A stretch of 64,000 nt of DNA from Pleurocapsa minor GSE-CHR-MK 17-07R. GTDB lineage: Bacteria; Chloroflexota; Anaerolineae; Aggregatilineales; Phototrophicaceae. Positions 1 through 9,885 of this stretch are shown here, in pieces. The DNA lies in contig JAHHHY010000002.1 in the NCBI GenBank assembly GCA_019359125.1, positions 310,001 through 374,000 of the forward strand. Direction: 5' to 3'. The notes below the pieces were generated by a model. It saw nothing but the letters and a program-made list of their open reading frames with translations. It searched no databases and was not told the origin of the DNA. The position numbers and the translations under genes are program-made. Each line of letters begins with the position of its first letter. Position 1 is the stretch's first letter.

Positions 1-45
1 ATCAGGCACGTACAGCTTGATTTCAGTCTCGATGAAGTTGGTCAC
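1..45 (-). CDS. Start of a CYTH-domain-like protein (truncated by window edge)
   Basis: Only the first 15 codons are present. A GTG start at 43-45 (minus strand) is preceded by TAAGGAG, whose TAA belongs to codons just past the upstream hydrolase stop, so the two genes are tightly coupled. The visible peptide reads MTNFIETEIKLYVPD. The E-T-E-I-K-L pattern near the N-terminus resembles the ExExK signature of CYTH (CyaB/thiamine triphosphatase) proteins, which act on triphosphate-bearing substrates. The family call rests on this short stretch only and is inference. A CHAD protein, the usual partner domain of CYTH, lies at 38500-39468 but is not adjacent. Confidence 0.5.
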   Translation of the reverse strand, partial: MTNFIETEIKLYVPD

Positions 46-57
46 AGGTGCTCCTTA

Positions 58-1959
58 CTATCCGGCGGGCTGGAAAGCCTCCAGCGCCGGAATGAACAGC
101 AGATCATAGTATGCCACGCTGTCGGCAGGCGGGGTGAAAATCCCCACGAAATTGGTGCCCGCGTCGCTTTCCTGCACACCCACCGTGACCGAAATCCCAA
201 CGGCCAGCTCGACGCTGTAGACCGTCCATGTCCCGGAGGCGGTTTCCACCGTGCCGGTCGGCTCGCCGGGCTCCGCGCCAAACTGGCTGAAGATGCCCGT
301 CAGCAGGGCTTCGGCAGGGGCGGGCGCGGCCAGCAGCACGAGTGAATTCTGGCTGGTGATCGCCTCGGCAAAGGTGCCCGGCGCGACTTCCGTCCAGCCT
401 TCCGGCGCGACCGACGAGACGCCGAACGTCTCGGACGACACCGGCACCAGCGTCAGCTCAGTGACAGGGACCGCGAAGGTGGCAGCGGCTTCGGCAAAGC
501 AGGCGTCATCCAGCGGCGCACCCGGGTTATCGAGGAACTGCGCGGTCAGGCTGAGCATGCAGGCATCGCCCAGCGTACCGACATGGCCCACACCAGGGAA
601 GGCATACAGCGTGCTGTTGCTCAGGCTGGCGGCGGCCAGTTCGGCGTAGAACGGCGGGGTGACAGGGTCGCTGATGCCGGTCAGCACCAGCGCGGGCACA
701 TCGCTCACCACGGGTTCAATTTCGATCGGGTCAAACGGTGCAGCACCCCATGCCGCGCAGATGCTGGTCAGATTCTCGACCGAGCCATACAGGCTGCCGA
801 GGGCAAACGTCTCGAAATTCGGCACGGCGGCGATGGCTGCACTGATGTCTTCAGCGGGCTGGGCGGCCACTTCTTCGGCGCAGATCAGCGAGATGAACAT
901 GCCCAGCGCGATGTCATCATAGGTCATACCGATGTTGTTCAGGTAGGGGCCCAGCACGGTGTAGTCACCGGCCGACGCACTGGCGATGATGCCAGGGATA
1001 TTGGGCAGGAACGCTGTGGTGTAGCTGGCGAAGAACAGCGCATTCTGGAAGTCAGTGCCGTCGATCACGGCTTCCATGGTTTCGGAGCCCAGTGCATTGG
1101 TCGGCATGGTGATGGTCGCTGGTTCCGCGTTCAGCCGCTCAATCACGGCGTAGTAGTCGGCTTCCAGCGTGGGATGGGTGGCGGCGCAGGACGCGTCATC
1201 GGCGCACGCGGCAAACAGCGTATCGACATTGTTCTGGGCCACATTGGCGATGCCAGACACCTGGTTGGATTCCGGCGCCAGCACCGAATCGAGCACGGCG
1301 GCATTCACCAGGCCGGGGAAGTCGCGTATGATCGTCAGCGCCAGGCGGGTGCCATAGCTGCCGCCGAACAGGTCGATCTGTTCCGCGCCCAGCGCGGCGG
1401 CCAGATCGGCAATGTCGGCCGCATTTTCACGACTGGTGTAGGCCGCCAGCGTGATGCCCTGGCTGGTCAGCGTATCGCGGCAGGCCAGCAGCAGCTCATT
1501 GGCGCGCGCCGCGTATTCATCCAGGCTGTAGTTGTTGGCCAGGTCTTCGTAGATGAAGTCTCTGTAGCCGGGGCAGGTCAGATTGGGCGTGCTGAGGCCG
1601 GTGCCGCGCTGGTCGATATAGACCACATCGCGGTTTTCGTTCAGCGCGCCGGTGAACAGGTCGTACACCAGCGCCGAGGTTTCGATGATGCCGCCGCCGG
1701 GGCCGCCCTGCAGGAAAATCAGCGGGGGCTGGGTGGCTTCGCCGGTGGCCGGGTAGGTGGCGACAGCCAGCGAAAGGGTGGCGTCGCTCAGGCCAGAGCG
1801 CGATTCAGGGACTTCGAGCGTGCTGCACTCGACGGTGACGCCTGCGGGCACGCTGATGGTGCAGTCGGCGGGGGTGAGGACCGGAGCGTCCTGGGCTGCC
1901 ACACCTGCGGCCAGCAGGCCGAATGCGGCGGTCACGAGAAGAAGGGTTCTGCGGATCAT
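58..1959 (-). CDS. Secreted alpha/beta hydrolase, TAP (tripeptidyl aminopeptidase) type
   Basis: Probable exported peptidase or esterase of the TAP-like alpha/beta-hydrolase group. The first ~22 residues (MIRRTLLLVTAAFGLLAAG...) form a signal peptide ending near AAAQ-like A-A-Q. An oxyanion-type QGGPGG lies near residues 84-89, the nucleophile elbow GGSYG has its Ser near 201, and the acid and base look like Asp ~431 (ISDPVTPP) and His ~459 (GVGHVG). This is the expected order, with the TAP-like C-terminal domain carrying Asp and His. About 130 further residues follow the His and have no domain I recognise. I chose ATG at 1959, which has AAAGGAAG upstream, over an in-frame TTG at 1977. Substrate is unknown. 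Confidence 0.85.
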   Translation of the reverse strand: MIRRTLLLVTAAFGLLAAGVAAQDAPVLTPADCTISVPAGVTVECSTLEVPESRSGLSDATLSLAVATYPATGEATQPPLIFLQGGPGGGIIETSALVYDLFTGALNENRDVVYIDQRGTGLSTPNLTCPGYRDFIYEDLANNYSLDEYAARANELLLACRDTLTSQGITLAAYTSRENAADIADLAAALGAEQIDLFGGSYGTRLALTIIRDFPGLVNAAVLDSVLAPESNQVSGIANVAQNNVDTLFAACADDASCAATHPTLEADYYAVIERLNAEPATITMPTNALGSETMEAVIDGTDFQNALFFASYTTAFLPNIPGIIASASAGDYTVLGPYLNNIGMTYDDIALGMFISLICAEEVAAQPAEDISAAIAAVPNFETFALGSLYGSVENLTSICAAWGAAPFDPIEIEPVVSDVPALVLTGISDPVTPPFYAELAAASLSNSTLYAFPGVGHVGTLGDACMLSLTAQFLDNPGAPLDDACFAEAAATFAVPVTELTLVPVSSETFGVSSVAPEGWTEVAPGTFAEAITSQNSLVLLAAPAPAEALLTGIFSQFGAEPGEPTGTVETASGTWTVYSVELAVGISVTVGVQESDAGTNFVGIFTPPADSVAYYDLLFIPALEAFQPAG

Positions 1960-2036
1960 GCAACTTCCTTTACTCAACAGTGGACAATCGATATACGATA
2001 TTCATGCGCCTTACGGTGCTAAATGTACCGGCTTTT

Positions 2037-2669
2037 TTATCCCCTGGCGTCACCCGAAGGGGGGATTCTGAGTCCCTCGATAACGCCATTAAAGGCTTCC
2101 AGACAGTCGTTCAGTGCTCTTTCAGGGTCATCGGTGGTCGCGATCCACACGCCGCTGGTGGCCAGTGCGCCGCCCACCACACACATCAGTCCATCGATCG
2201 GCAGCGGCCGGATCAGCCCAGCCTGCTGAAGCGCGACCAGGCTGTCGTATAACAGCTTTTCGCTGGGTTCCTTGTCCCAGCCTGCCCATGCGTCACCGCC
2301 CAGCACCGACTGCGCATCGATGTACACGATCTGGCGCACGCTGGGGTCCAGCGACGCCCGCAGCATGGTATGGCAGCCGACGACGAAGCTTTCCCACGGG
2401 TCATCCACTTTGCTGGAAACTTCCTCAATCTGGCGGGCGATGTCTTCCACCATCACGTACATCACCGCCTCGAACAGCTTTTCCTTGCTGCCAAAATGGT
2501 GATAGAGCGCGCCGCGCGTGACGGCGGCTTTGGCGACGATGTCTTCGGTGGCGGTGGATGCATAGCCGTGCTGCGTGAATAACTCGCGGGCGGCATCGAT
2601 CAGCAGGGCGCGGGTGTGTTCTGCCTGGGCGGCTTTGGTACGGGGTCTGGCCTGGGTATCTGCATTCAT
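2037..2669 (-). CDS. TetR/AcrR-family transcriptional repressor
   Basis: A 210-residue regulator with an N-terminal TetR helix-turn-helix: a helix beginning LLIDAARELFTQHGY, then ATEDIVAKAAVTRGALYHHF, which is the classic recognition-helix block, at roughly residues 20-65. The C-terminal ligand domain is diverged, so the inducer is unknown. Upstream ATGs exist, but the one at 2687 lies inside the operator palindrome and lacks an RBS. ATG at 2669 has AAGTGAG upstream and starts a conventional N-terminus. The gene is divergent from an MFS exporter and shares two palindromic sites with it, so it most likely represses the exporter and itself. Confidence 0.9.
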   Translation of the reverse strand: MNADTQARPRTKAAQAEHTRALLIDAARELFTQHGYASTATEDIVAKAAVTRGALYHHFGSKEKLFEAVMYVMVEDIARQIEEVSSKVDDPWESFVVGCHTMLRASLDPSVRQIVYIDAQSVLGGDAWAGWDKEPSEKLLYDSLVALQQAGLIRPLPIDGLMCVVGGALATSGVWIATTDDPERALNDCLEAFNGVIEGLRIPPSGDARG

Positions 2670-2680
2670 GATGGACTCAC

Positions 2681-2730
2681 TTGACATACATACAGTCTGT
2701 ATGCTAAATAACATACATACAGATTGTATC
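2681..2730 (+). promoter_or_regulatory. MFS promoter with tandem TetR operators
   Basis: A perfect -35 TTGACA is at 2681-2686 and a -10 TAAATA at 2705-2710 (18-bp spacer). Between them sits a perfect palindrome with 7-bp arms, CATACAG-T-CTGTATG (2689-2703). A second, imperfect copy (CATACAG-A-TTGTATC, 2716-2730) begins 27 bp later, and both share the preceding ACATA. This is a typical layout for TetR/AcrR repression: one dimer blocks the polymerase spacer and the other lies just downstream. That the adjacent TetR protein binds here is inference. Confidence 0.7.
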
Positions 2731-2800
2731 TGAAAACAGGCGGGTATGCCCGTCTTTGGGCAGCCTGTTAGTCAATTTCTCACATTTCGGAGTCGATTGC

Positions 2801-4102
2801 ATGTTTACGCGTATTGCTGCACCGCTGAGGTTTGCCGGCTTTCGCTGGCTCGCCCTCAGCAGTATTTTTTCGCTGGTTGGAGATATGGTGTATGCCATCG
2901 CGCTGCCGTGGCTGGCCTTGCAGGTCACCGGTTCTGCCGTGGCGGCAGGCGGCGTGCTGGCTGTCTGGGCGCTGCCACGCGCGCTGTTCATCCTGTTCGG
3001 CGGCGCGCTCAGCGACCGCTTCAGCCCAAAATCGGTGATGCTGTTTTCCAGCCTCATGAGCGCCGTGGTCAATGGGCTGATCGTGCTGCTGGTGGCTGGT
3101 GGCGCGATGCAGGCCTGGATGATTTATGTGGCCGCCGCCCTGCTGGGCACGGTGGATGCGCTGCATGTGCCCGCGGCCCGGTCGATCACGCCCCGCACCC
3201 TGCCAGCCGACCATCTGGCCAGCGCGAACGGTCTGCTCTTCCTGATTTTCAACAGCGCCATGTTTCTTGGGCCGATCCTCGGCGGCGTACTGTCGGCGTC
3301 ATCGCTGGCCCTGCCGTTTGGCCTGAGCGCCGCCTTATCCGCGCTGGCCGTGCTGGCGCTGATCCGACTGCGCGTGCTGCCGCCCGAACCAGCCGATGCC
3401 CTGCTCACCAGCGGACAGGAAGCGCATGCCATGCCGCGCAATATGCTGCGCGCCATCTGGGAGGGAATCGTCTATGCCTGGAAGACGCCAGCACTGCGCG
3501 GCATGATGATTCTGCTGGCGGGCTATAACCTGCTCATCAGCGGGCCGTATGCCGTCGGAGCGGGGCTGCTGGCGCAGGAGCGCTTTGGCGGGCCGGAATG
3601 GTTCGGCGCGATTTATGCCGCGTACGGCATCGGCGGGGTGAGTGGGGCGCTGCTCGCGTCTGCCCTGCCCGGCAGCTTGAATCTGCGCTGGATGATTATC
3701 GGCACGACTGTGCTCATCGGCGTCGGCACGGTCATCATTGGCATGCTCAGCCAGGTGTGGATTGTCTTGGCGCTGATCTTCGTCATGGGCGTGTCGGGTG
3801 GGCTGTACGAGCCACGCCTGACGACCTGGCTGCAGGAAGTCCCGCCGGAAGGCATGCGCGGCCGTGTGATGGGGACGGTCAGTTTTCTGGCGGTGGGTAT
3901 CGAGCCGCTGTCGCACACCCTGGCCGGCTGGCTGGGCGCGTGGAGCGTCACCGGCCTGTTTGTGCTTACGGGTGCGCTACTGACACTGCTGGCGGTGTGG
4001 TTCCTGTTCAGCCGATCGGCCCGTCAGGTTGGCCAGAAGGCTGCGCCACGGCTGACGGGTATGCCCCTGACGCGCGACCGGCTGCCCACTGACGCTGTAT
4101 AA
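2801..4102 (+). CDS. MFS exporter (enterobactin-exporter/MFS_3-like)
   Basis: A 433-residue integral membrane transporter with about 12 predicted hydrophobic segments. Between segments 2 and 3 it has GGALSDRFSPK, the MFS motif A (G-x-x-x-D-R). The overall pattern resembles the MFS_3 group, which includes EntS-like and macrolide efflux proteins. I start at ATG 2801, with CGGAG upstream, rather than the in-frame ATG at 2756, which would add a non-hydrophobic 15-residue leader. The divergent tetR and shared operators suggest drug- or metabolite-induced efflux; the substrate cannot be read from the sequence. Confidence 0.9.
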   Translation: MFTRIAAPLRFAGFRWLALSSIFSLVGDMVYAIALPWLALQVTGSAVAAGGVLAVWALPRALFILFGGALSDRFSPKSVMLFSSLMSAVVNGLIVLLVAGGAMQAWMIYVAAALLGTVDALHVPAARSITPRTLPADHLASANGLLFLIFNSAMFLGPILGGVLSASSLALPFGLSAALSALAVLALIRLRVLPPEPADALLTSGQEAHAMPRNMLRAIWEGIVYAWKTPALRGMMILLAGYNLLISGPYAVGAGLLAQERFGGPEWFGAIYAAYGIGGVSGALLASALPGSLNLRWMIIGTTVLIGVGTVIIGMLSQVWIVLALIFVMGVSGGLYEPRLTTWLQEVPPEGMRGRVMGTVSFLAVGIEPLSHTLAGWLGAWSVTGLFVLTGALLTLLAVWFLFSRSARQVGQKAAPRLTGMPLTRDRLPTDAV

Positions 4103-4105
4103 AAA

Positions 4106-4132
4106 CGGGGCATGGCCAGAAACCATGCCCCG
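4106..4132. terminator. Bidirectional terminator hairpin
   Basis: CGGGGCATGG (4106-4115) pairs perfectly with CCATGCCCCG (4123-4132) over a 7-nt loop. It is flanked by an A-run on the left and AATTT on the right, between the convergent MFS and dehydrogenase genes. Confidence 0.75.
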
Positions 4133-4153
4133 CCTGAATTTATCCGGGGGAAA

Positions 4154-5713
<1,560 letters not shown>

Positions 5714-5830
5714 CGGAGTGGCTCCTGACATGGAAAATAGTGGTCATCATTATGCCGAAAAATTTGTGAATTTTCGAGTCGAATGGTTGTAATAGAACAG
5801 GGTATTGTGTAACATATATTACAAAGGCAT

Positions 5831-5990
5831 CTTAACAATAGAACAAAGCAGATGACTGTATGCAGTGCGGTCAGGCAGCTCAGCAGCCCACATCGAACGA
5901 CCCGTCTTCATTGCCGCACGCCCACATCGCCGCCACAACGCACGCGATCCTGCCAGCCCGCGCGGTCATCTGCTTTGTTCTACGGTTAAG
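5831..5990. repeat. 26-bp inverted repeat enclosing a 108-bp spacer
   Basis: The left arm 5831-5856 and the right arm 5965-5990 are inverted copies matching at 24 of 26 positions, including an uninterrupted 18-bp stretch (TAGAACAAAGCAGATGAC at 5839-5856, complement at 5965-5982). The right arm runs over the stop codon of the methyltransferase gene. The spacer has no convincing ORF. The form is that of a small non-autonomous mobile element (MITE-like) or a long hairpin RNA; no target-site duplication is obvious. Confidence 0.85.
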
Positions 5991-7200
5991 CCTTTCCCGG
6001 CACCGGATCGTCGCACACCAGCGCGACCTGCCTGCCTTCACAGCGCGTCAGGATGACTGTCGCGCTTTTTGTTCCCTTTAGTTTGAGCTGTGGCAGCAGT
6101 ACATCCGGCGTGACCGCCGTCCCCCGTTTCTTGATCGTCACATGGCCGATTTCATGCTCGCGCAGCAGCGCACGCAGATGCTTGACGTTGAACGGAATCG
6201 TCTCGCGCACGCGGAAGCTGCGCGCCCACGGCGTGTCTGGAGGCGTGTCAGATGTGATATAGGCGATGCTTTCGTCCACCTGCACGCCGCCCCAGGCCAG
6301 CGCAGCATCGCTGACCAGCCCGGCACGAATAAGCGCGGCATCTGGCTCGCTCAGCCAGGCGCGCGGCTGGCCTGTGACCGGCGGGGGCGGGGCAGTCCCC
6401 GGTTCGCGCTCCCAGCGCAGGGCGTGCCCATTATGCAGCAGCACCGCGACCAGATGCGCCCCCGCGGGCGTGAGGGCGTCTCGCTCATGCATCAGCAGCG
6501 CCTCTTTCAGGTCGCCGTCGGCTGAGATGAATTCCACCCGTCCGCGATAACCCGACAGCGATTCGATGGCAACACCGGGCGCCAGCTTGACCAGCACGCG
6601 CGGCACGTCCCAGCCCAGGCACAGCGACAGCGGCGGCTCATAGCCCTCCACATCGAAGATGCGTTTGCCGTCCGCGCCGCGCCGCGCCGGGTCATAGAAC
6701 GCGCCATCCCAGCCGGTGAACGCAGCGGGAAGCTGGCGTGCATCGGCCTGAACGACCTGCATGCGCTCAGACAGCCCCAGCGCCGCCGCATTCAGCCGCG
6801 CACAGGCCGCCCGCACGGCATCCAGCTCGATGCCCAGCACATGCACGCCAGCCGCCGCCAGCGCCAGCCCGTCGCTGCCGATCGAGCAGCACACCTCCAG
6901 CACGCGTGACCCCGGTTGAAACAGGCTGGCGCGATAGCGGCGCACAGGCCCATCACTGGCCTGTTCCAGCGCCGACGTCGTCAGATACAGGCGCGCGGCG
7001 TCAGTACCAAATTTTCCGACGGCGCGCAGGCGCACCCGCCCCAGCGCGATGGCCGCGCCGGCAGATGATGGGTCGATTGTGCGCCGCAGACGCGTGATCA
7101 GCCGCAGCTCGTTGGCTGGCTCCAGGTCATCGGGGCTGAGCGAGGCCATCAGCGCCTGGCCTGCTGCCGAGTGCAGAAATGCGAGCGTTTCCGGGGTCAT
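5986..7200 (-). CDS. Class I SAM-dependent methyltransferase with THUMP-like C-terminal domain
   Basis: A 404-residue protein. The N-terminal helical part (MTPETLAFLHSAAGQALM) and a central Rossmann methyltransferase core are visible. The core has SAM motif I at VLEVCCSIGSDGLALAAAG, the acidic ribose-binding residue at GIELD, and a catalytic-type block AFYDPARR. The C-terminal ~90 residues (IKKRG, LRALLREHEIGHVTIKKRG) match the THUMP-like domain found on this family. Such proteins are predicted RNA methyltransferases, but I know of no confirmed substrate. The start at 7200 is chosen because upstream in-frame sequence is not conserved-looking. Its 3' end is overlapped by the long inverted repeat. 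Confidence 0.8.
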   Translation of the reverse strand: MTPETLAFLHSAAGQALMASLSPDDLEPANELRLITRLRRTIDPSSAGAAIALGRVRLRAVGKFGTDAARLYLTTSALEQASDGPVRRYRASLFQPGSRVLEVCCSIGSDGLALAAAGVHVLGIELDAVRAACARLNAAALGLSERMQVVQADARQLPAAFTGWDGAFYDPARRGADGKRIFDVEGYEPPLSLCLGWDVPRVLVKLAPGVAIESLSGYRGRVEFISADGDLKEALLMHERDALTPAGAHLVAVLLHNGHALRWEREPGTAPPPPVTGQPRAWLSEPDAALIRAGLVSDAALAWGGVQVDESIAYITSDTPPDTPWARSFRVRETIPFNVKHLRALLREHEIGHVTIKKRGTAVTPDVLLPQLKLKGTKSATVILTRCEGRQVALVCDDPVPGKA

Positions 7201-7233
7201 GGGTCCATTCTGCCTGCCGGGCGGAAAATAAAA

Positions 7234-7256
7234 ACGGGATGCACGCGGCATCCCGT
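7234..7256 (-). terminator. Rho-independent terminator of ftsZ
   Basis: On the minus strand ACGGGATGC / GCATCCCGT form a perfect 9-bp stem with a 5-nt loop, followed directly by TTTTTATTTT. It lies just past the ftsZ stop and ends the minus-strand dcw arm. Confidence 0.85.
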
Positions 7257-7281
7257 CTGAAACTCGCTGTGTGTGCGTCCG

Positions 7282-8487
7282 CTAGTTCTTCTTGTTGCGG
7301 CGCAGGAAGGTCGGAATTTCGATGTTCTCGTCTTCATACTCGCGCTGGGCGGGGCGCTGCTGGGGTGCAGGCGGTGCCGGGCGCTCCTGCGGCAGATCCA
7401 TCGGCGGCATCGGCCGTTCGCTGGGCTGCTGCATGACCGGGCGCTGCTGCTGAGCAGGCTGCTGCTGGGTCGGGCGCTGCTGCTGGGCGGGCTGCGGGCG
7501 GAAGCCAGCCTGCACGTCCGGGCGATTCTTGATGCGGCTGGTTTCAAAGCCGGTGGCGATGACCGTCACGCGCACTTCGTCGCCCATCGCTTCGTCAATC
7601 TGCGCGCCGAAGATCATGTTGACTTCGGGGTGCGCGCTTTCCTTGATGATGGCGGCGGCTTCATTGACCTCAAACAGGCTCAGGCTGGGGCCGCTGGTGA
7701 TGTTGAACAGGATGCCGCGCGCGCCGTCGATGGTGACATCGAGCAGGGCGCTGCTGATCGCGGCTTCGGCGGCCCTGCGGGCGCGGTCGTCGCCATCAGC
7801 GCGGCCAACCGCCATCAGCGCGGCGCCGCCTTCGCTCATAATGGTACGCACGTCGGCAAAATCCAGGTTGATGAGCGCGGGCACGGTGATCAGCTCGGAG
7901 ATGCCCTGGATGCCCTGGCGCAGCACGTCGTCGGCCAGCGAGAAAGATTGCTGAAGGGTGGCGCGCTTGTCTGCGATTTGCAGCAGGCGGTCATTGGGGA
8001 TCACGATCAGGGTATCGACGCTCGACTTCAGCGCCTCGATGCCGGAGTCTGCCGACTGCGAACGCTTGGCGCCTTCAAAGGTGAAGGGACGGGTGACCAC
8101 GCCGATGGTCAGCGCGCCCAGTTCTTTGGCGATGGCCGCGACTACAGGCGATGCGCCGGTGCCGGTGCCGCCGCCCATGCCGCTGGCGATGAACACCATG
8201 TCTGCGCCGCGCAGCACTTCGTACAGCTCATCCTGGCTTTCCTCGGCAGCCTTGCGGCCAATTTCGGGATTGCCACCTGCGCCCAGGCCGCGGGTCAGCT
8301 TTTCACCAATGCGCACACGGGTTTTGGCCTTCGAGAGCTGGAGTGCCTGATTGTCGGTGTTGACCGCGATGAACTCAACGCCCCCAAGACCTTCGCTGAT
8401 CATGCGGTTGACAGCATTGCTGCCGCCACCGCCCACGCCGATCACCTTGATTTGGGCGAAATTTTCGCCCGGTGTGAGCATATCCAT
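7282..8487 (-). CDS. ftsZ: Cell division protein FtsZ
   Basis: Tubulin-like GTPase that forms the cytokinetic ring. Visible are the N-terminal [13 protein letters not shown], the tubulin signature [10 protein letters not shown] and the T7-loop region NLDFADV. A Gln/Pro-rich linker (residues ~320-385) follows, then the conserved C-terminal peptide [12 protein letters not shown], which binds FtsA and membrane anchors. ATG at 8487 has AAGGGG in good position; an in-frame TTG at 8550 would add 21 residues and is less likely. It is the last gene of the minus-strand dcw arm, with its own promoter after ftsA and a strong terminator after it. Confidence 0.98.
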   Translation of the reverse strand: MDMLTPGENFAQIKVIGVGGGGSNAVNRMISEGLGGVEFIAVNTDNQALQLSKAKTRVRIGEKLTRGLGAGGNPEIGRKAAEESQDELYEVLRGADMVFIASGMGGGTGTGASPVVAAIAKELGALTIGVVTRPFTFEGAKRSQSADSGIEALKSSVDTLIVIPNDRLLQIADKRATLQQSFSLADDVLRQGIQGISELITVPALINLDFADVRTIMSEGGAALMAVGRADGDDRARRAAEAAISSALLDVTIDGARGILFNITSGPSLSLFEVNEAAAIIKESAHPEVNMIFGAQIDEAMGDEVRVTVIATGFETSRIKNRPDVQAGFRPQPAQQQRPTQQQPAQQQRPVMQQPSERPMPPMDLPQERPAPPAPQQRPAQREYEDENIEIPTFLRRNKKN

Positions 8488-8575
8488 GAATCGTTTCCCC
8501 TTAAGACTGACTTCCCCGAAACTGGATGAGTTTGCGGTCTCTGATGTCAAAAAAGTGCATTAGGTATTTAACGCA

Positions 8576-8604
8576 ACTTTACCCAATTTTACCCACGTTG
8601 GCAA
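8576..8604 (-). promoter_or_regulatory. Putative ftsZ promoter
   Basis: On the minus strand TTGCCA (8599-8604) and TAAAGT (8576-8581) are separated by exactly 17 bp, immediately after the ftsA stop. Two direct repeats of TGGGTAAA lie across the spacer and -10 region and could be a regulator site. The leader to the ftsZ start is about 80 nt. Confidence 0.6.
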
Positions 8605-8610
8605 CACGGT

Positions 8611-9852
8611 TTAATTATCGTCCGGTAGCAAACGCTTGAAAAATCCCAGCAGTCCGCCGATGCTTTTGCCTGCGCCAGCCCCGTTTGACGCGGGACCCTG
8701 CGTGCTGGTGGACAATGTATCCATCAGCAGTCCCAGGCGCAGCAGGCCGACACTAGTACTAAAGGAGGGGTTCCGCAGGGCATCGGCCATGCCGGTCAGG
8801 CGCTCCGGTTTGGCGATGCGCACCGGGCAGCCCAGGATTTCAGCGGCGATATCGCGGATGCCGGGAAGCTGCGCGCACCCGCCCGTCAGCACCACGCCAG
8901 CGCGCAGCAGTTCATCAAAGCCGGAGCGTTTTATTTCCGCCTGCACCAGCTCGAAAATTTCGCTCACGCGCGCTTCGATGACCATTGCCAGGTCAATGCG
9001 CCTGATTTCTTCGGGCATGCCCTCGCCAAACGGCTGCACCACGAATGTCTCGGTTTCACTGACGCCTTTTTCGCGCGCGTAGCCGTGCTGCACCTTGACG
9101 GCCTCGGCCACCTCAAACGGGACATGCATCCAGTGGGTGATGTCGTTGGTGATCATATTGCCGCCCACGGGGATGACGGCGCTGTGCCAGATCGTGCCTT
9201 CGACGAAAATGCCGATGTCGGTGGTGCCGCCGCCAATGTCGATGACGGCCACGCCCATCTCGCGCTCGGTTTCCGTCAGCACGGCGTCACCTGAGGCCAG
9301 CGGATTGAGGATGAAGCGGTCGGGGAAGATGCCCGCGCCCTGCACGCTCTGCTCCAGATTGGCCACGCTGGAGGTCGCCACGGTGATGATGTGCACTTCG
9401 ACGTCCAGGCGAAACCCGTGCATCCCCAGCGGGCTGCGGATACTGGGCTGCCCGTCCACCGAGTACGAACGCGGAATCACGTGCAGCACCTCGCGGTTGT
9501 GCGGGATGGCGATGGCGCGCGCGCTCTCGATGGCTTTGTCCATGTCTTCCGGGCGCACGCCGCGGTTGCCGGTCAGGCCGACGGTGCCACGGCTGTTGAT
9601 CGAGGCCATGTAGCTGCCCGCCAGGCTGACAAATGCGCGTCCGATGTCATAGCCGCTGCTTTTTTCTGCTTTGTGCACACTGGCGCCGATGGCGGCGGTC
9701 AGCGCCGTGATATCGCTCACTGCGCCTTTTTTCAGGCCGCGTCCGGGCTCGATGCCCACGCCGACAATGGAGATATCGTCAGGCCGCACCTCACCCACGA
9801 GGGTGCAAACCTTCGTGGTGCCGATATCAATGCCAACGACCAGATCACCCAT
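8611..9852 (-). CDS. ftsA: Cell division protein FtsA
   Basis: Actin-like ATPase that anchors FtsZ to the membrane and recruits late divisome proteins. The N-terminal phosphate-1 loop VVGIDIGTTKVCTLVGE, the SHS2/1C region, phosphate-2 IDIGGGTTDIGIF and the adenosine motif VVLTGGCAQLPGI are all present in order over 413 residues. The C-terminus ends in an amphipathic helix (GGLLGFFKRLLPDDN), the usual membrane-targeting sequence. It lies 33 bp downstream of ftsQ and 123 bp upstream of ftsZ. Confidence 0.97.
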   Translation of the reverse strand: MGDLVVGIDIGTTKVCTLVGEVRPDDISIVGVGIEPGRGLKKGAVSDITALTAAIGASVHKAEKSSGYDIGRAFVSLAGSYMASINSRGTVGLTGNRGVRPEDMDKAIESARAIAIPHNREVLHVIPRSYSVDGQPSIRSPLGMHGFRLDVEVHIITVATSSVANLEQSVQGAGIFPDRFILNPLASGDAVLTETEREMGVAVIDIGGGTTDIGIFVEGTIWHSAVIPVGGNMITNDITHWMHVPFEVAEAVKVQHGYAREKGVSETETFVVQPFGEGMPEEIRRIDLAMVIEARVSEIFELVQAEIKRSGFDELLRAGVVLTGGCAQLPGIRDIAAEILGCPVRIAKPERLTGMADALRNPSFSTSVGLLRLGLLMDTLSTSTQGPASNGAGAGKSIGGLLGFFKRLLPDDN

Positions 9853-9885
9853 AATGCCTTGTTTCCGATCCTGCCCGAATTCAGA

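Noticed and set aside
583-2022. 479-codon plus-strand frame
   Set aside because: Antisense to the secreted hydrolase, which has a signal peptide and a full catalytic triad.
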